This document shows, piece after piece, positions 43,133 to 51,188 of a DNA stretch of 64,000 nucleotides; positions within the stretch are counted from its first letter, which is position 1, and each line of letters starts with the position of its first letter. The notes under the pieces were generated by a model, which saw only the letters and a program-made list of their open reading frames with translations, was not told the DNA's origin and searched no databases. The position numbers and the translations under genes were made by a program. The stretch is taken from the NCBI RefSeq assembly GCF_024722015.1, contig NZ_JANQBD010000004.1, forward strand, positions 248,001 to 312,000. Direction: 5' to 3'. The DNA comes from Paenibacillus radicis (ex Xue et al. 2023) (GTDB lineage Bacteria; Bacillota; Bacilli; Paenibacillales; NBRC-103111).

Positions 43133-43891
43133 ATGAAGCAAACGATACGTTTGGAAAAGCTTTTGGCGCATACCGGTCACGGTACGCGCAGTGAGATCAA
43201 ACGAATGATGAAAACCGGAACGGTTTATGTGAACGGTCGTTCAGTTAAAGACGGCGGCATACAGGTCAATCCTGATCAAGACCAAATTACTGTGAATGGA
43301 GTAGGAGTTCGTTACCGCGAGTTTATATACTTGATGCTGAACAAGCCGCAGGGGGTTATATCGGCGACAGAGGACTCTCGAGACCGTACTGTGATTGACT
43401 TATTGGCTGCGGAATACCAGACATTTGAACCATTTCCCGTCGGAAGGTTGGATAAAGACACAGAGGGACTGCTGCTGTTAACGAATGACGGCAAGCTTGC
43501 TCATAATTTGTTGTCCCCGCGCAAGCATGTACCCAAAACTTATTTTGCCGAGGTGGAGGGGACGGTTACAGATGAGGACAAAAATGCCTTTGCAGCAGGT
43601 GTGACATTGGATGATGGATATGTAACGATGCCTGCGAAGCTGGTTATTCTAAGATCTGGGGAGCCCGCTGCGGGTGAGGTTTCAAAGATCGAATTGACGA
43701 TCATGGAAGGGAAGTTCCATCAGGTGAAGCGTATGTTTCAATCTGTTGGAAAAAAGGTCGTCTTCTTGAAACGGATATCGATGGGGCCCCTTCTTCTAGA
43801 TGAGTACTTGGAAGCGGGCTCCTACCGGGAATTAACTGCTGAGGAGCTCAAAGAACTGCAGCAGGCTAACAATACGTCAGGGTTGAGTTGA
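43133..43891 (+). CDS. rsuA: Ribosomal small-subunit pseudouridine synthase RsuA-like
   Basis: A 252-residue enzyme converting a uridine in 16S rRNA (position 516 in E. coli) to pseudouridine. The N-terminal S4 RNA-binding domain (RLEKLLAHTGHGTRSEIKRMMKTG) is followed by the catalytic domain with PVGRLDKDTEGLLLLTNDG (catalytic Asp) and KFHQVKRMFQSVGKKV. The start at 43133 follows GGAGGTGG at 9 bases inside rsmF, so translation is likely coupled. Pairing with rsmF makes a two-gene 16S rRNA modification unit. Confidence 0.92.
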   Translation: MKQTIRLEKLLAHTGHGTRSEIKRMMKTGTVYVNGRSVKDGGIQVNPDQDQITVNGVGVRYREFIYLMLNKPQGVISATEDSRDRTVIDLLAAEYQTFEPFPVGRLDKDTEGLLLLTNDGKLAHNLLSPRKHVPKTYFAEVEGTVTDEDKNAFAAGVTLDDGYVTMPAKLVILRSGEPAAGEVSKIELTIMEGKFHQVKRMFQSVGKKVVFLKRISMGPLLLDEYLEAGSYRELTAEELKELQQANNTSGLS

Positions 43892-43925
43892 CAGGAGTTT
43901 ATGGCAAAGGGATCAATGGGGGAGC

Positions 43926-44732
43926 TTGAGGGAATTGAAATATTCTATGATTGCATTGGATGTAGATGGAACACTATTAAACGATAATTATGAAATCACG
44001 GACATTACCAAGCAAGCGCTGCAGCAAGCACATGCTTCAGGAATAAGAATAGTACTTTGTACAGGCAGGGGACCGGGGAATGCGGTTCCGATTTTGGAGC
44101 AGTTAGGTTTAGAGGGAGTGTTAATTACCCATAATGGTGCAGCGACAATTCAAACACCAGGCTGTATTTTGCTGCATGAGAGTGGATTTTCTCTAACCGA
44201 GATTGAACCGGTGATCCGTTATTGCAGGGATAAACAAGTTCATTTTGACTTAAATACGGCTTTTGATATGTACGTCGATAAAATAGGTGCTACGGAGGAA
44301 AGCATGTATGAGAAATATATGCTTCAACCCCAGAGGGTTAGCGATGTATTGCTTCTGAACCATTCACTTGTCAAATTCACGATCTTCGGAGCTTTAGAGC
44401 TAATGGATGATGTAGAGAACGACTTGAGGCTGATGGAGATGCCGAAAGGTCTTCAATATATTCGCAGCGGTGATTATTTTATTGACGTGATGAGCTTGGA
44501 GGCTTCCAAGGGTAAAGCTTTGGAAAAGCTTGCTCAGCAATGGAATATTCCCCGGGAGGAGATTATCGCCATGGGGAATTATTATAATGATATAGAAATG
44601 ATTGAGTATGCAGGTTTGGGTATAGCTATGGAGAACTCACCTGATGCAGTAAAAGCTGCAGCGAATATTGTTACTTCATCTAACAATGATAATGGTGTTT
44701 ATAAGGCATTGGTTAAATTAGGGATTGTCTAA
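43926..44732 (+). CDS. Cof-type HAD phosphatase
   Basis: A 268-residue haloacid-dehalogenase family phosphatase of the Cof (type IIB cap) group. Motif I is IALDVDGTLLNDNYEI (nucleophile Asp), motif II LCTGR, and motif IV AMGNYYNDIEMIEYAGLGIAM. In motif IV the usual GDxxND is GNYYND. The substrate is unknown; such proteins act on sugar phosphates or flavin precursors. Start uncertain: TTG at 43926 is only 2-3 bases from GGGGGA, and TTG at 43935 fits better. Confidence 0.88.
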   Translation: MRELKYSMIALDVDGTLLNDNYEITDITKQALQQAHASGIRIVLCTGRGPGNAVPILEQLGLEGVLITHNGAATIQTPGCILLHESGFSLTEIEPVIRYCRDKQVHFDLNTAFDMYVDKIGATEESMYEKYMLQPQRVSDVLLLNHSLVKFTIFGALELMDDVENDLRLMEMPKGLQYIRSGDYFIDVMSLEASKGKALEKLAQQWNIPREEIIAMGNYYNDIEMIEYAGLGIAMENSPDAVKAAANIVTSSNNDNGVYKALVKLGIV

Positions 44733-44781
44733 AGAGACTTGTTCTAAAAATTGTTGCAAGCAGCCAAGTCATTCCTGCAGG

Positions 44782-44827
44782 AAAAAGACCGGTCACAGCG
44801 TAATTGCCGTGTGACCGGTCTTTTTAT
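44782..44827 (+). terminator. Terminator of the rsmF-rsuA-HAD unit
   Basis: A perfect 15-bp stem AAAAAGACCGGTCAC with complement, 14-base loop. The following 155 bases show no gene. Confidence 0.9.
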
Positions 44828-44982
44828 TAATTAAAAGGCATTATATTGGCTTTGCTTAAACCTTGGACTAAGCACATGTCCTTAAGGAGAGCGAAGCTGT
44901 TATCCAAGTGGGGTTCTGTTAGGTCAGGAGATAGAAGCTTCCTTACTTAGTTACAGAAGTTCATTGACGCTTAATCGCAAGT

Positions 44983-45075
44983 TTACAGGAAGCCGGCACG
45001 AGATACAATGACTAACAAAATGAACAATACCAAAATAACACCTGTGCTCGTGTGAAATCCTCCAACTACAGACAT
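44983..45075 (-). CDS. YjcZ family sporulation micropeptide (30 aa)
   Basis: A 30-codon ORF MSVVGGFHTSTG followed by VILVLFILLVIV and a short end. This is the classic YjcZ pattern (Gly-rich start, TSTG, one hydrophobic helix). GGGAGGA lies 6 bases before the ATG. It stands alone in a ~600-bp gap between the HAD gene and the acidic protein. The core is nearly identical to the peptide at 7956-8045. Confidence 0.85.
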   Translation of the reverse strand: MSVVGGFHTSTGVILVLFILLVIVSRAGFL

Positions 45076-45327
45076 GCTGATTCCTCCCATTTGTTTGTAT
45101 TAACCGATCAACAAGACAATCTGCAATAAAGGTTTAGAAGAACAGTGGTTTAAAGCCTTAATTATTTAAGTTAACTTGGTTGTCGGTCTACTTTTATAGT
45201 ATGACAAATACCTCTGATCGATATGGACTCCTGTCCCCTATGCATACTTTTTGGGCTTATTAGGACACGCTAGTAAAGATGGTTTATAAAGTCACTGCGA
45301 CCATACAGTCCATTGGAGGCGAGAATA

Positions 45328-46431
45328 ATGACCGATGTTATGCTCAGACCGGATTTGAAGACGACAGGCGGAGAAGTTAGCGACATACTGTGGAACGATC
45401 AGTTTGTTGGAACCATGACACTGGTATATCGCGAGGCAGACCGCATTTCTGGGGCTATCCAATTGGAAGAGGAGAGCCTTCCTCGTAATGCTAAGCAGCG
45501 TGTCATGGCTTTTCTACAGGAGCATATCCAATTTCAGATTCAAGCTCTGGGGGTTCATTCCTGCGATGTAATGGTTACATACAGTAAATATGACCATATC
45601 ATTGCTACGGATACTTTGGAAACTGGAGCTTATAATGTGGAAGAGGATCATGATTTTGATTTTGATTGGCCGGAGAATGAACGGTTTGAGGATGAAGATC
45701 CAATGGAGCAAAATGAGTACGTAATGAATGCTTATACGGACACCGTGCCTCTTCAGAGTGATTCGGATGCAGAGGATTCAGTCTATGACTTTTACGAGTT
45801 GATGATTGTAGCAGAGTCTCGTAACAAAGTTGAATATCATATTTATAATGAATTGCAGGAATTGGTTGCCGAAGCATCGATCCGAATCCTTGGTAGTGAG
45901 GTAAGCGGGACTGTGACCTGGATGCTTGAGCCTGATGAGGATGAAATAGAAGCTGTTGCTAATCTATTGGTAAGTGATTTTGACGAGGATGAAGTAGATA
46001 CCTTTGTTCTTAATATGGAATGGGATAAGGAAATTATTGAAACTATTGAGCTAACCCATCAAGATCTGTTCGAGGATGAAGTTGGAAACGAGACAGAAAG
46101 TTTATGGGAAACCGTTGACGGGGAGTTGGAGAATGAGGATTATACAATCGTACTTGCTCGCGATGACGGCGATACTCTAACCTATGAAATCTACCAACAA
46201 TCATACGGCGGATTGCCCATTGGCACTGCTACCATAGATATTAGCTCAAGGCAGCTAACTGGATTTATCGATTTTCGGGAACCGGGTAATTCCGATGATC
46301 GTGAATGCATTAGCACTTTACTGATGCAGGAGCTGGACAAGGAAAAAGAATTTGAATCGTTCAATGTTACCATGTTGTTTCAGAACAAGCCTTTTGAAGA
46401 ATTAATGTTTGAAACAGAGGCTTATCATTAA
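45328..46431 (+). CDS. Acidic protein with three copies of an unknown ~85-aa domain
   Basis: A 367-residue, very acidic soluble protein. Three diverged repeats are visible at about residues 18-92, 155-236 and 270-355. Each has a strand pair (FVGTMTLVYREADRISGAI; LVAEASIRILGSEVSGTV; PIGTATIDISSRQLTGFI), an acidic helix, and a closing strand (CDVMVTYSKYDHII; DTFVLNMEWDKEII; ESFNVTMLFQNKPFE). The linkers are Asp/Glu-rich. No family is recognised. The ATG at 45328 follows GGAGG at 8 bases; a TTG 15 bases earlier lies at that site. It is 190 bp upstream of queD, separated by a terminator-like structured element. Confidence 0.75.
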   Translation: MTDVMLRPDLKTTGGEVSDILWNDQFVGTMTLVYREADRISGAIQLEEESLPRNAKQRVMAFLQEHIQFQIQALGVHSCDVMVTYSKYDHIIATDTLETGAYNVEEDHDFDFDWPENERFEDEDPMEQNEYVMNAYTDTVPLQSDSDAEDSVYDFYELMIVAESRNKVEYHIYNELQELVAEASIRILGSEVSGTVTWMLEPDEDEIEAVANLLVSDFDEDEVDTFVLNMEWDKEIIETIELTHQDLFEDEVGNETESLWETVDGELENEDYTIVLARDDGDTLTYEIYQQSYGGLPIGTATIDISSRQLTGFIDFREPGNSDDRECISTLLMQELDKEKEFESFNVTMLFQNKPFEELMFETEAYH

Positions 46432-46445
46432 CAGAATACAATAGT

Positions 46446-46555
46446 ACTCCGTAGTTTGCCGAGAAACCCGGCTGATCCTGTTTCATTTCATACCGCTATA
46501 ATGCGTCTTGTGATGGAGGGGATAGCTGACTTTCGGACAGGCACGGAGTTTTTTT
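46446..46555 (+). ncRNA. Structured element ending in a T-run (unassigned)
   Basis: Outer stem ACTCCGT (46446-46452) / ACGGAGT (46543-46549) followed by seven T. Inside are a hairpin GCCG/CGGC (46458-46472) and a second stem CCTGT/ACAGG (46477-46541). It looks like a riboswitch-type or small-RNA fold ending in a terminator, but could be just an elaborate terminator of the acidic-protein gene. It does not match preQ1-I or -II, SAM, TPP or T-box signatures I know. The queD promoter lies after it. Confidence 0.4.
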
Positions 46556-46561
46556 GTCTTA

Positions 46562-46591
46562 TTGTGATAAATGAAGTGTCCATGCTATAAT
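46562..46591 (+). promoter_or_regulatory. queDEC promoter
   Basis: TTGTGA (46562-46567), 18 bases, TATAAT (46586-46591). The leader is only ~25 bases, too short for a preQ1 riboswitch. Confidence 0.6.
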
Positions 46592-46621
46592 TAGGTTTGT
46601 TTTTTTGCAGGAAGAGGTGAG

Positions 46622-47110
46622 ATGACAATGGAATATGAAATCCCAACAAAAGTACAGCGATTGGGTGTGGATATAAGTAAGGACCAGCTTAAATATCATG
46701 ATAAAGAAGTACTGGTTTCCAAGGAGTTTACATTCGACAGCGCGCATCATCTTCATTGTTACGAAGGAAAATGCAAAAGCTTGCACGGCCATACGTATAA
46801 GCTGCAGGTAATCATGCGCGGCAAAGTGGACGAAAGAGGTATTTCGATTGATTTTGGCGATATTAAGAGAATTGCCAAGGAACGAATCATGGACCTTCTG
46901 GATCACCGTTATTTGAATGATGTTCTGCCCTTAATGAATACGACTGCTGAAAATATGGTAGTCTGGATGTACGAACAATTGGATCAGGCTTTGCGCGAGG
47001 AATCACTTTATCCAAAAGTACGTTTGGAGGAAGTTAGACTGTGGGAAACGCCGACTAGCTATGCAGCGGTTACTGCGGCTATGATGGGGGATGTACCAGG
47101 TGGAAGTTAA
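46622..47110 (+). CDS. queD: 6-carboxytetrahydropterin synthase
   Basis: A 162-residue T-fold enzyme converting dihydroneopterin triphosphate to 6-carboxytetrahydropterin, the second step to preQ0. Zinc ligands and catalytic residues are in FDSAHHLHCYEGKCKSLHGHTY (three His and Cys). The conserved DFGDIK and LDHRYLND follow. GAGGTG lies just before the ATG at 46622; a second ATG two codons on is possible. First gene of queDEC. Confidence 0.94.
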   Translation: MTMEYEIPTKVQRLGVDISKDQLKYHDKEVLVSKEFTFDSAHHLHCYEGKCKSLHGHTYKLQVIMRGKVDERGISIDFGDIKRIAKERIMDLLDHRYLNDVLPLMNTTAENMVVWMYEQLDQALREESLYPKVRLEEVRLWETPTSYAAVTAAMMGDVPGGS

Positions 47111-47111
47111 A

Positions 47112-47816
47112 ATGCAAGAGGGCGCTATTGTGAATACGAATAACATCAAATTACCGATGGTCGAGATTTTTGAAACCGTAGAAGGTGAAGGGACTGGAGC
47201 CGGTTTTCCAACGGTGTTCGTGCGATTATTCGGTTGTAATCTGCGTTGTACCTGGTGCGATACGAAGTATAGTTACCCTCCTGAGGAAGCGGACCGTGTC
47301 ATGACAATCGGGGAGATTGTAGAGGAAGTACGTAAGTATCGATCCACTCGGATATGTTTAACAGGGGGAGAGCCGCTTCTATATGGTGACAAGTCGGCGG
47401 CATTGATTAAAGCGCTGCTGCAAATCGAGACGTTGACAGATCTGCATATCGAAACGAATGGTGCGATCGATGTCTCTCCATTTATGGACAGCATTGACTC
47501 ACCTCTGGTCAGGTATATTGTAGATTACAAGCTTCCTGATTCCGGAGAGACCGATAAAATGATTTTGTCCAACTTCGCAAAGCTGCGCAAGCAGGACGAG
47601 CTAAAGTTTGTAATAGGAAGCGATCGTGATTTTAATGAGGCTGTCCGCGTATTAGAGCATTATTCAACCGAGGCGCTGCCTCTGTTCAGCCCAGTATGGG
47701 AGACAATGCCGCCAGCCAAGCTGGTTCAGCTCATGCTCGACCACGGTCTATCCCATGTCAAATTAAATATGCAGCTGCACAAGATAATATGGGATCCGGC
47801 TGCCCGCGGTGTTTAG
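47112..47816 (+). CDS. queE: 7-carboxy-7-deazaguanine synthase
   Basis: A 234-residue radical SAM enzyme making 7-carboxy-7-deazaguanine, the third step. FETVEGEGTGAGFPTVFVRLFGCNLRCTWCDT holds the cluster cysteines (C-x3-C-x2-C, in parts GCNLRCTWC). LTGGEPLL is the SAM-binding GGE. The start is uncertain: ATG at 47112 (AGGTGG at 8 bases) or GTG at 47130 (AGAGGG at 7 bases). It follows queD by one base. Confidence 0.93.
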   Translation: MQEGAIVNTNNIKLPMVEIFETVEGEGTGAGFPTVFVRLFGCNLRCTWCDTKYSYPPEEADRVMTIGEIVEEVRKYRSTRICLTGGEPLLYGDKSAALIKALLQIETLTDLHIETNGAIDVSPFMDSIDSPLVRYIVDYKLPDSGETDKMILSNFAKLRKQDELKFVIGSDRDFNEAVRVLEHYSTEALPLFSPVWETMPPAKLVQLMLDHGLSHVKLNMQLHKIIWDPAARGV

Positions 47817-47852
47817 TCTTCTTAGTAAATCATGAAAAAGGTGTGAAGCAAT

Positions 47853-48584
47853 ATGACTACAAAACTTGAACCGAAAAAAGCGGTTATTATTTTAAGCGGT
47901 GGGCTGGATAGCACAACCTGTATGGGGATTGCACAAGAGGAAGGCTACGAGCTGTACCCAATAACGTTCGACTATGGTCAAAGGCATAAAATCGAGTTGG
48001 ACAATGCACGTTTAGTGGCTGAGCATTACAAAGTGAAGAATAGACATAAAGTCATTACCCTAGGCTTCTTGAAGGAGTTCGGCGGCAGTGCGCTAACGGA
48101 TGAAAGCATTGATGTTCCAGATATGACAAATGTGGATGAGGTAGAGAAAGCAAGAGAAGATTCAGAAGTCCCCGTCACTTACGTACCAGGGAGGAACTTG
48201 CTGTTTCTTTCCATTGCAACCTCGTATGCCGAGGTTATCGGGGCTGAGGCGATTTATATAGGAGTCAATGCGCTGGACTATAGCGGCTATCCAGATTGCC
48301 GGCCGGAATTTATCCATAAAGTGGAGGAAGTTATGGCACTGGCAACACGGGTGGGTGTGGAAGGTGGACCCATTCGCATCAAAACCCCGCTTAGTACTTG
48401 GAGCAAGGCTGACATAATTCGCCAAGGAACCTTGTTGAATGTACCGTACCAAATAACGACATCCTGCTACAATGGACAGTCAGAGGCTTGTGGGGTATGC
48501 GACAGCTGCCGCTTAAGGCTGAAAGGCTTCGCTGAAGCAGGAGTCAGAGATCCTATTGCATACCGTGAGTTACCATCGAGTTAA
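47853..48584 (+). CDS. queC: 7-cyano-7-deazaguanine (preQ0) synthase
   Basis: A 243-residue ATP-dependent enzyme that turns carboxy-deazaguanine into preQ0. The PP-loop SGGLDSTTCMG, DYGQRHK, PGRNLLFL and the C-terminal zinc knuckle SCYNGQSEACGVCDSCRLR (four Cys) are intact. AAAGGTGTGAAG precedes the ATG. Last gene of the unit. queF, queA and tgt are not in the window. Confidence 0.95.
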   Translation: MTTKLEPKKAVIILSGGLDSTTCMGIAQEEGYELYPITFDYGQRHKIELDNARLVAEHYKVKNRHKVITLGFLKEFGGSALTDESIDVPDMTNVDEVEKAREDSEVPVTYVPGRNLLFLSIATSYAEVIGAEAIYIGVNALDYSGYPDCRPEFIHKVEEVMALATRVGVEGGPIRIKTPLSTWSKADIIRQGTLLNVPYQITTSCYNGQSEACGVCDSCRLRLKGFAEAGVRDPIAYRELPSS

Positions 48585-48593
48585 TCGGAAGAC

Positions 48594-48646
48594 ATATAAA
48601 ATACCCCTGCATATCATCCTCGGATGAAGCAGGGGTATTTTATATG
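48594..48646 (+). terminator. Terminator of queDEC
   Basis: A perfect 17-bp stem ATATAAAATACCCCTGC with complement, loop of 18 bases with a small inner hairpin (ATCATCC/GGATGA). Confidence 0.9.
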
Positions 48647-48683
48647 TTCTCAATCGAGTTAATGACGCCAAACGCCAAACTGA

Positions 48684-49088
48684 CTAGCCCTGGCTATTCT
48701 CGCTTGAATATTCCTTACGCTTATCTTTCCAGAATAATGCGGTCAACATTCGCTCTATCCATTCCTTATCCTGATCAGACAGCTCAATACCATCGAACAC
48801 CAGATCATTTTCACGCAGAAAGCGCCGTAGATTCACTTGTGGCTTGGTGTAAGGCTCATTATGCTCCAATCCTTGCTTCTCTAAGTATCCTGCAATATCC
48901 ATTAGCTCGGAGTAGGGGGTATTCAATCCTTCCGACAATTTCATCAGCACATCAGGCGAGGGAACCCCGCGGTTTCCATTTTCCAACTGAGAGATGTAAG
49001 CGGCAGAAACTCCGGACCGGTCAGCCAGCTCTCTGATGGTGAAGCCTTTTAATTTGCGCATATCGCGCAGTTGTTCATAAAAGTTCAT
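48684..49088 (-). CDS. XRE-family regulator (134 aa)
   Basis: The N-terminal helix-turn-helix of the Cro/CI type (LRDMRKLKGFTIRELADRSGVSAAYISQLENGNRGVPS, shown as a stretch over residues 7-44) is followed by an ~70-residue C-terminal part with no recognised domain (IELSDQDKEWIERMLTALFWKD). That tail resembles regulators of post-exponential or stress genes in Bacillus, but the match is vague. Divergent from a second XRE gene; the shared 180-bp gap holds three AGTAAACA repeats. Confidence 0.88.
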   Translation of the reverse strand: MNFYEQLRDMRKLKGFTIRELADRSGVSAAYISQLENGNRGVPSPDVLMKLSEGLNTPYSELMDIAGYLEKQGLEHNEPYTKPQVNLRRFLRENDLVFDGIELSDQDKEWIERMLTALFWKDKRKEYSSENSQG

Positions 49089-49111
49089 TAGGCAGCACCT
49101 GCATAATTAGA

Positions 49112-49193
49112 AGTAAACAATGGTTAACATTATTATGATAACAGTAAACATATGTAATTTCAACGTTCATAAGTTTGTATTCAAAAGTAAACA
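49112..49193. promoter_or_regulatory. Three direct AGTAAACA repeats between divergent XRE genes
   Basis: AGTAAACA occurs at 49112-49119, 49143-49150 and 49186-49193, spaced 31 and 43 bases. A likely operator for one or both regulators. Confidence 0.55.
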
Positions 49194-49200
49194 TAAGTGG

Positions 49201-49228
49201 TTGCAATAGTAAAAAATAGTGATATAAT
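49201..49228 (+). promoter_or_regulatory. Promoter of the small XRE gene
   Basis: TTGCAA (49201-49206), 16 bases, TATAAT (49223-49228). Confidence 0.6.
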
Positions 49229-49271
49229 GGAAATTGTCAATTACAGTTGAAAGGAGGGTGACTTCATTAAG

Positions 49272-49478
49272 ATGAAAATCACAACGAAGTCGAACGCCTT
49301 TGTGAAAGCAAGAATTGTAAAAGGATTGTCCCAAAGAGATTTAGCCAAGCGATCAGGCTTAAGCCCATCCTACATAAGTTTGCTGGAACGCTCAGTCAAA
49401 TCAGTAGGGCCGGCCACAGCTAAGAGGCTGAGTGAATTGCTGGATCAGCCCCTGGAAGTTCTGTTCGATATAGAATAA
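49272..49478 (+). CDS. Small XRE-family regulator (68 aa)
   Basis: A protein that is almost only a helix-turn-helix: FVKARIVKGLSQRDLAKRSGLSPSYISLLERS, then VGPATAKRLSELLDQPLEVLF. This matches the small excisionase/immunity-like or housekeeping XRE repressors. AAAGGAGGG precedes it by ~17 bases with a possible TTA-adjacent gap, and the ATG at 49272 is also close to AAGATGAAA, so the spacing is odd. Convergent with the GGDEF gene, 11 bp apart. Confidence 0.85.
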   Translation: MKITTKSNAFVKARIVKGLSQRDLAKRSGLSPSYISLLERSVKSVGPATAKRLSELLDQPLEVLFDIE

Positions 49479-49489
49479 AAACATACTTA

Positions 49490-50653
49490 TCAACAAGCAA
49501 CGACCTTGTTTTTTCCGCTTGTTTTGGCTTTATACATGGCTTCGTCCGCTTGCTTGATCAATTCGTCGGCAGTTACGTTCTTACTGTAACGGCTCAAACC
49601 CATACTTACAGTTACAATGGTCTCCGCCTCGATTCTGGCTCGGATACGTTCTGCAAGCTTACTGGCATCTGTCTCTGTATCCGTAACTAGAACGACCATT
49701 TCTTCGCCACCGTATCTGCCGCAAATGCCTATTTGATCGGTTTCCTCTTTTATAATGTTGGCTACCTGCTTTAACACCTGATCCCCCATATGATGGCCTT
49801 TTGTATCGTTAAGCTTTTTGAAATTGTCGATATCGCTGAAAAGCACGGACACCTGTATACGCCCTTCGATATGCTGTCGAACCCGATTGTAGAAGTACTT
49901 GCGATTATACAGCTGAGTTAGCCCATCCCTGATGGAAGAATTATAGATGGCTTGCATCAGCTCGATGACACGCTCGAAAATAAACAAGAACAGTACGATA
50001 TGGAACACCATAGGTATGATCTGCTCGAGTTTGGTTAGTACGGTTTGCACACCACCAAAAACATAGCTATTCGCCATATGTATCATATGTGTACAGAAAT
50101 ATAAGGTCAGCATAAGTTGGTACTTGATATTTTGACCGATGCGAGGATTCACAAGAAGAAAACTAACGAATATAAGCACAAACAAGAATAGTTCGATTCC
50201 AAGCGGCCGGAGTAAGCGAATCTGGTCGCTGCTTCCTTGCAGCCATTCAGGGATATACCAATAGCTCAAAGAAAATAACGCTGTCACTGCGAAGCACAGG
50301 ACGAACACGATGCTGTCTCTAAGTCGAGTTGGGTTGTACAGCTGATAGACTCCTAAGTTAACAAGGAGAAATGAAAACAGCTTAAGCATCATTGCCCAAT
50401 AAAAAGCTGAATCGCTTGTTGAATGTGTCAGTTCAAAATAAATTAATTGATAATGCTGCGCCATCAAAATGATCAAAGAGAGCATGATGGAGAAATAACC
50501 GATTTTTCTGCGTGTCATTAATAGTCGGATAGAAACCAGCAATGTAAGCAGCAAAATAACCGAAATGATTAAATATGAAACGACGGCACCGAGTGGGCCT
50601 AACCATAAGTCCTCTAGTCGTAAACCATTCATTGTGCGTAATTGACCTCGCAT
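49490..50653 (-). CDS. Membrane diguanylate cyclase (GGDEF)
   Basis: A 387-residue protein with seven membrane helices over residues ~18-235 and a C-terminal GGDEF domain (~240-385) that makes cyclic di-GMP. The active-site loop reads RYGGEEMVV, a GGEEM variant. DGLTQLYNRKYF and FSDIDNFKKLND are intact, so activity is likely. The inhibitory RxxD site five residues before the GG is not present (EETD at that place). Start uncertain: the ATG at 50653 has no ribosome binding site, while the one at codon 8 has CGAGGT 12 bases before it. Confidence 0.9.
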   Translation of the reverse strand: MRGQLRTMNGLRLEDLWLGPLGAVVSYLIISVILLLTLLVSIRLLMTRRKIGYFSIMLSLIILMAQHYQLIYFELTHSTSDSAFYWAMMLKLFSFLLVNLGVYQLYNPTRLRDSIVFVLCFAVTALFSLSYWYIPEWLQGSSDQIRLLRPLGIELFLFVLIFVSFLLVNPRIGQNIKYQLMLTLYFCTHMIHMANSYVFGGVQTVLTKLEQIIPMVFHIVLFLFIFERVIELMQAIYNSSIRDGLTQLYNRKYFYNRVRQHIEGRIQVSVLFSDIDNFKKLNDTKGHHMGDQVLKQVANIIKEETDQIGICGRYGGEEMVVLVTDTETDASKLAERIRARIEAETIVTVSMGLSRYSKNVTADELIKQADEAMYKAKTSGKNKVVAC

Positions 50654-50742
50654 TCTTATGCAGATAGCTCTATTATAGCAAACATTCGTTTGGTTTGTCT
50701 TATTGATATTTAATGGTATGAAGAAAAACTGGAAGCGTGGAA

Positions 50743-50771
50743 TTGACTATATCCGTAACCTGTGTTAATAT
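50743..50771 (+). promoter_or_regulatory. tRNA-Lys promoter
   Basis: TTGACT (50743-50748), 17 bases, TAATAT (50766-50771), 13 bases before the tRNA. Confidence 0.7.
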
Positions 50772-50784
50772 ACTTTTTATGTAC

Positions 50785-50855
50785 AGGTCCGTAGCTCAAT
50801 GGCAGAGCAACCGGCTCTTAACCGGTAGGTTGTGGGTTCGACCCCCACCGGGCCT
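50785..50855 (+). tRNA. tRNA-Lys (anticodon CTT)
   Basis: A complete cloverleaf: acceptor AGGTCCG/CGGGCCT, D stem GCTC/GAGC, anticodon stem ACCGG/CCGGT with loop CTCTTAA, T stem GTGGG/CCCAC with loop TTCGACC. The CCA end is not encoded. A single gene with its own promoter and terminator. Confidence 0.95.
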
Positions 50856-50893
50856 ATCTTCAATTGTTTCACCTAATAGCAAATTCAATGTAA

Positions 50894-50927
50894 GTCCTCA
50901 GTCCTCGTGATTGAGGGCTTTTTTATT
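50894..50927 (+). terminator. Terminator of tRNA-Lys
   Basis: GTCCTCA/TGAGGGC stem (one G-U), 11-base loop, six T. The following 260 bases up to the SLH gene show nothing recognisable. Confidence 0.75.
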
Positions 50928-51188
50928 TGAATAATGAACATGCAAAAAATTTGACGTTTGGGTTGTATTCGAAGAATGTGGAGATTGATTTTTAGAGCAG
51001 ATTGGGTGTTAAGGGGTTTCGATTGGTTAGATCAAAGGCAGTATGAGGTGCAATGGAATCGGATAATAAAACTATCAGCTTCGTGTCCTTCGAAATACAA
51101 TTATTGGATATTAGGCAGCAGGAATTGAGGTCTATTTAGATAAATTACAATATTAGGAAAAAATAGGGAAAAGAAAAGAGGAATACAA

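Noticed and set aside
46592-46621. preQ1 riboswitch in the queD leader
   Set aside because: The leader is about 25 bases and lacks the preQ1-I loop and A-rich tail sequences.
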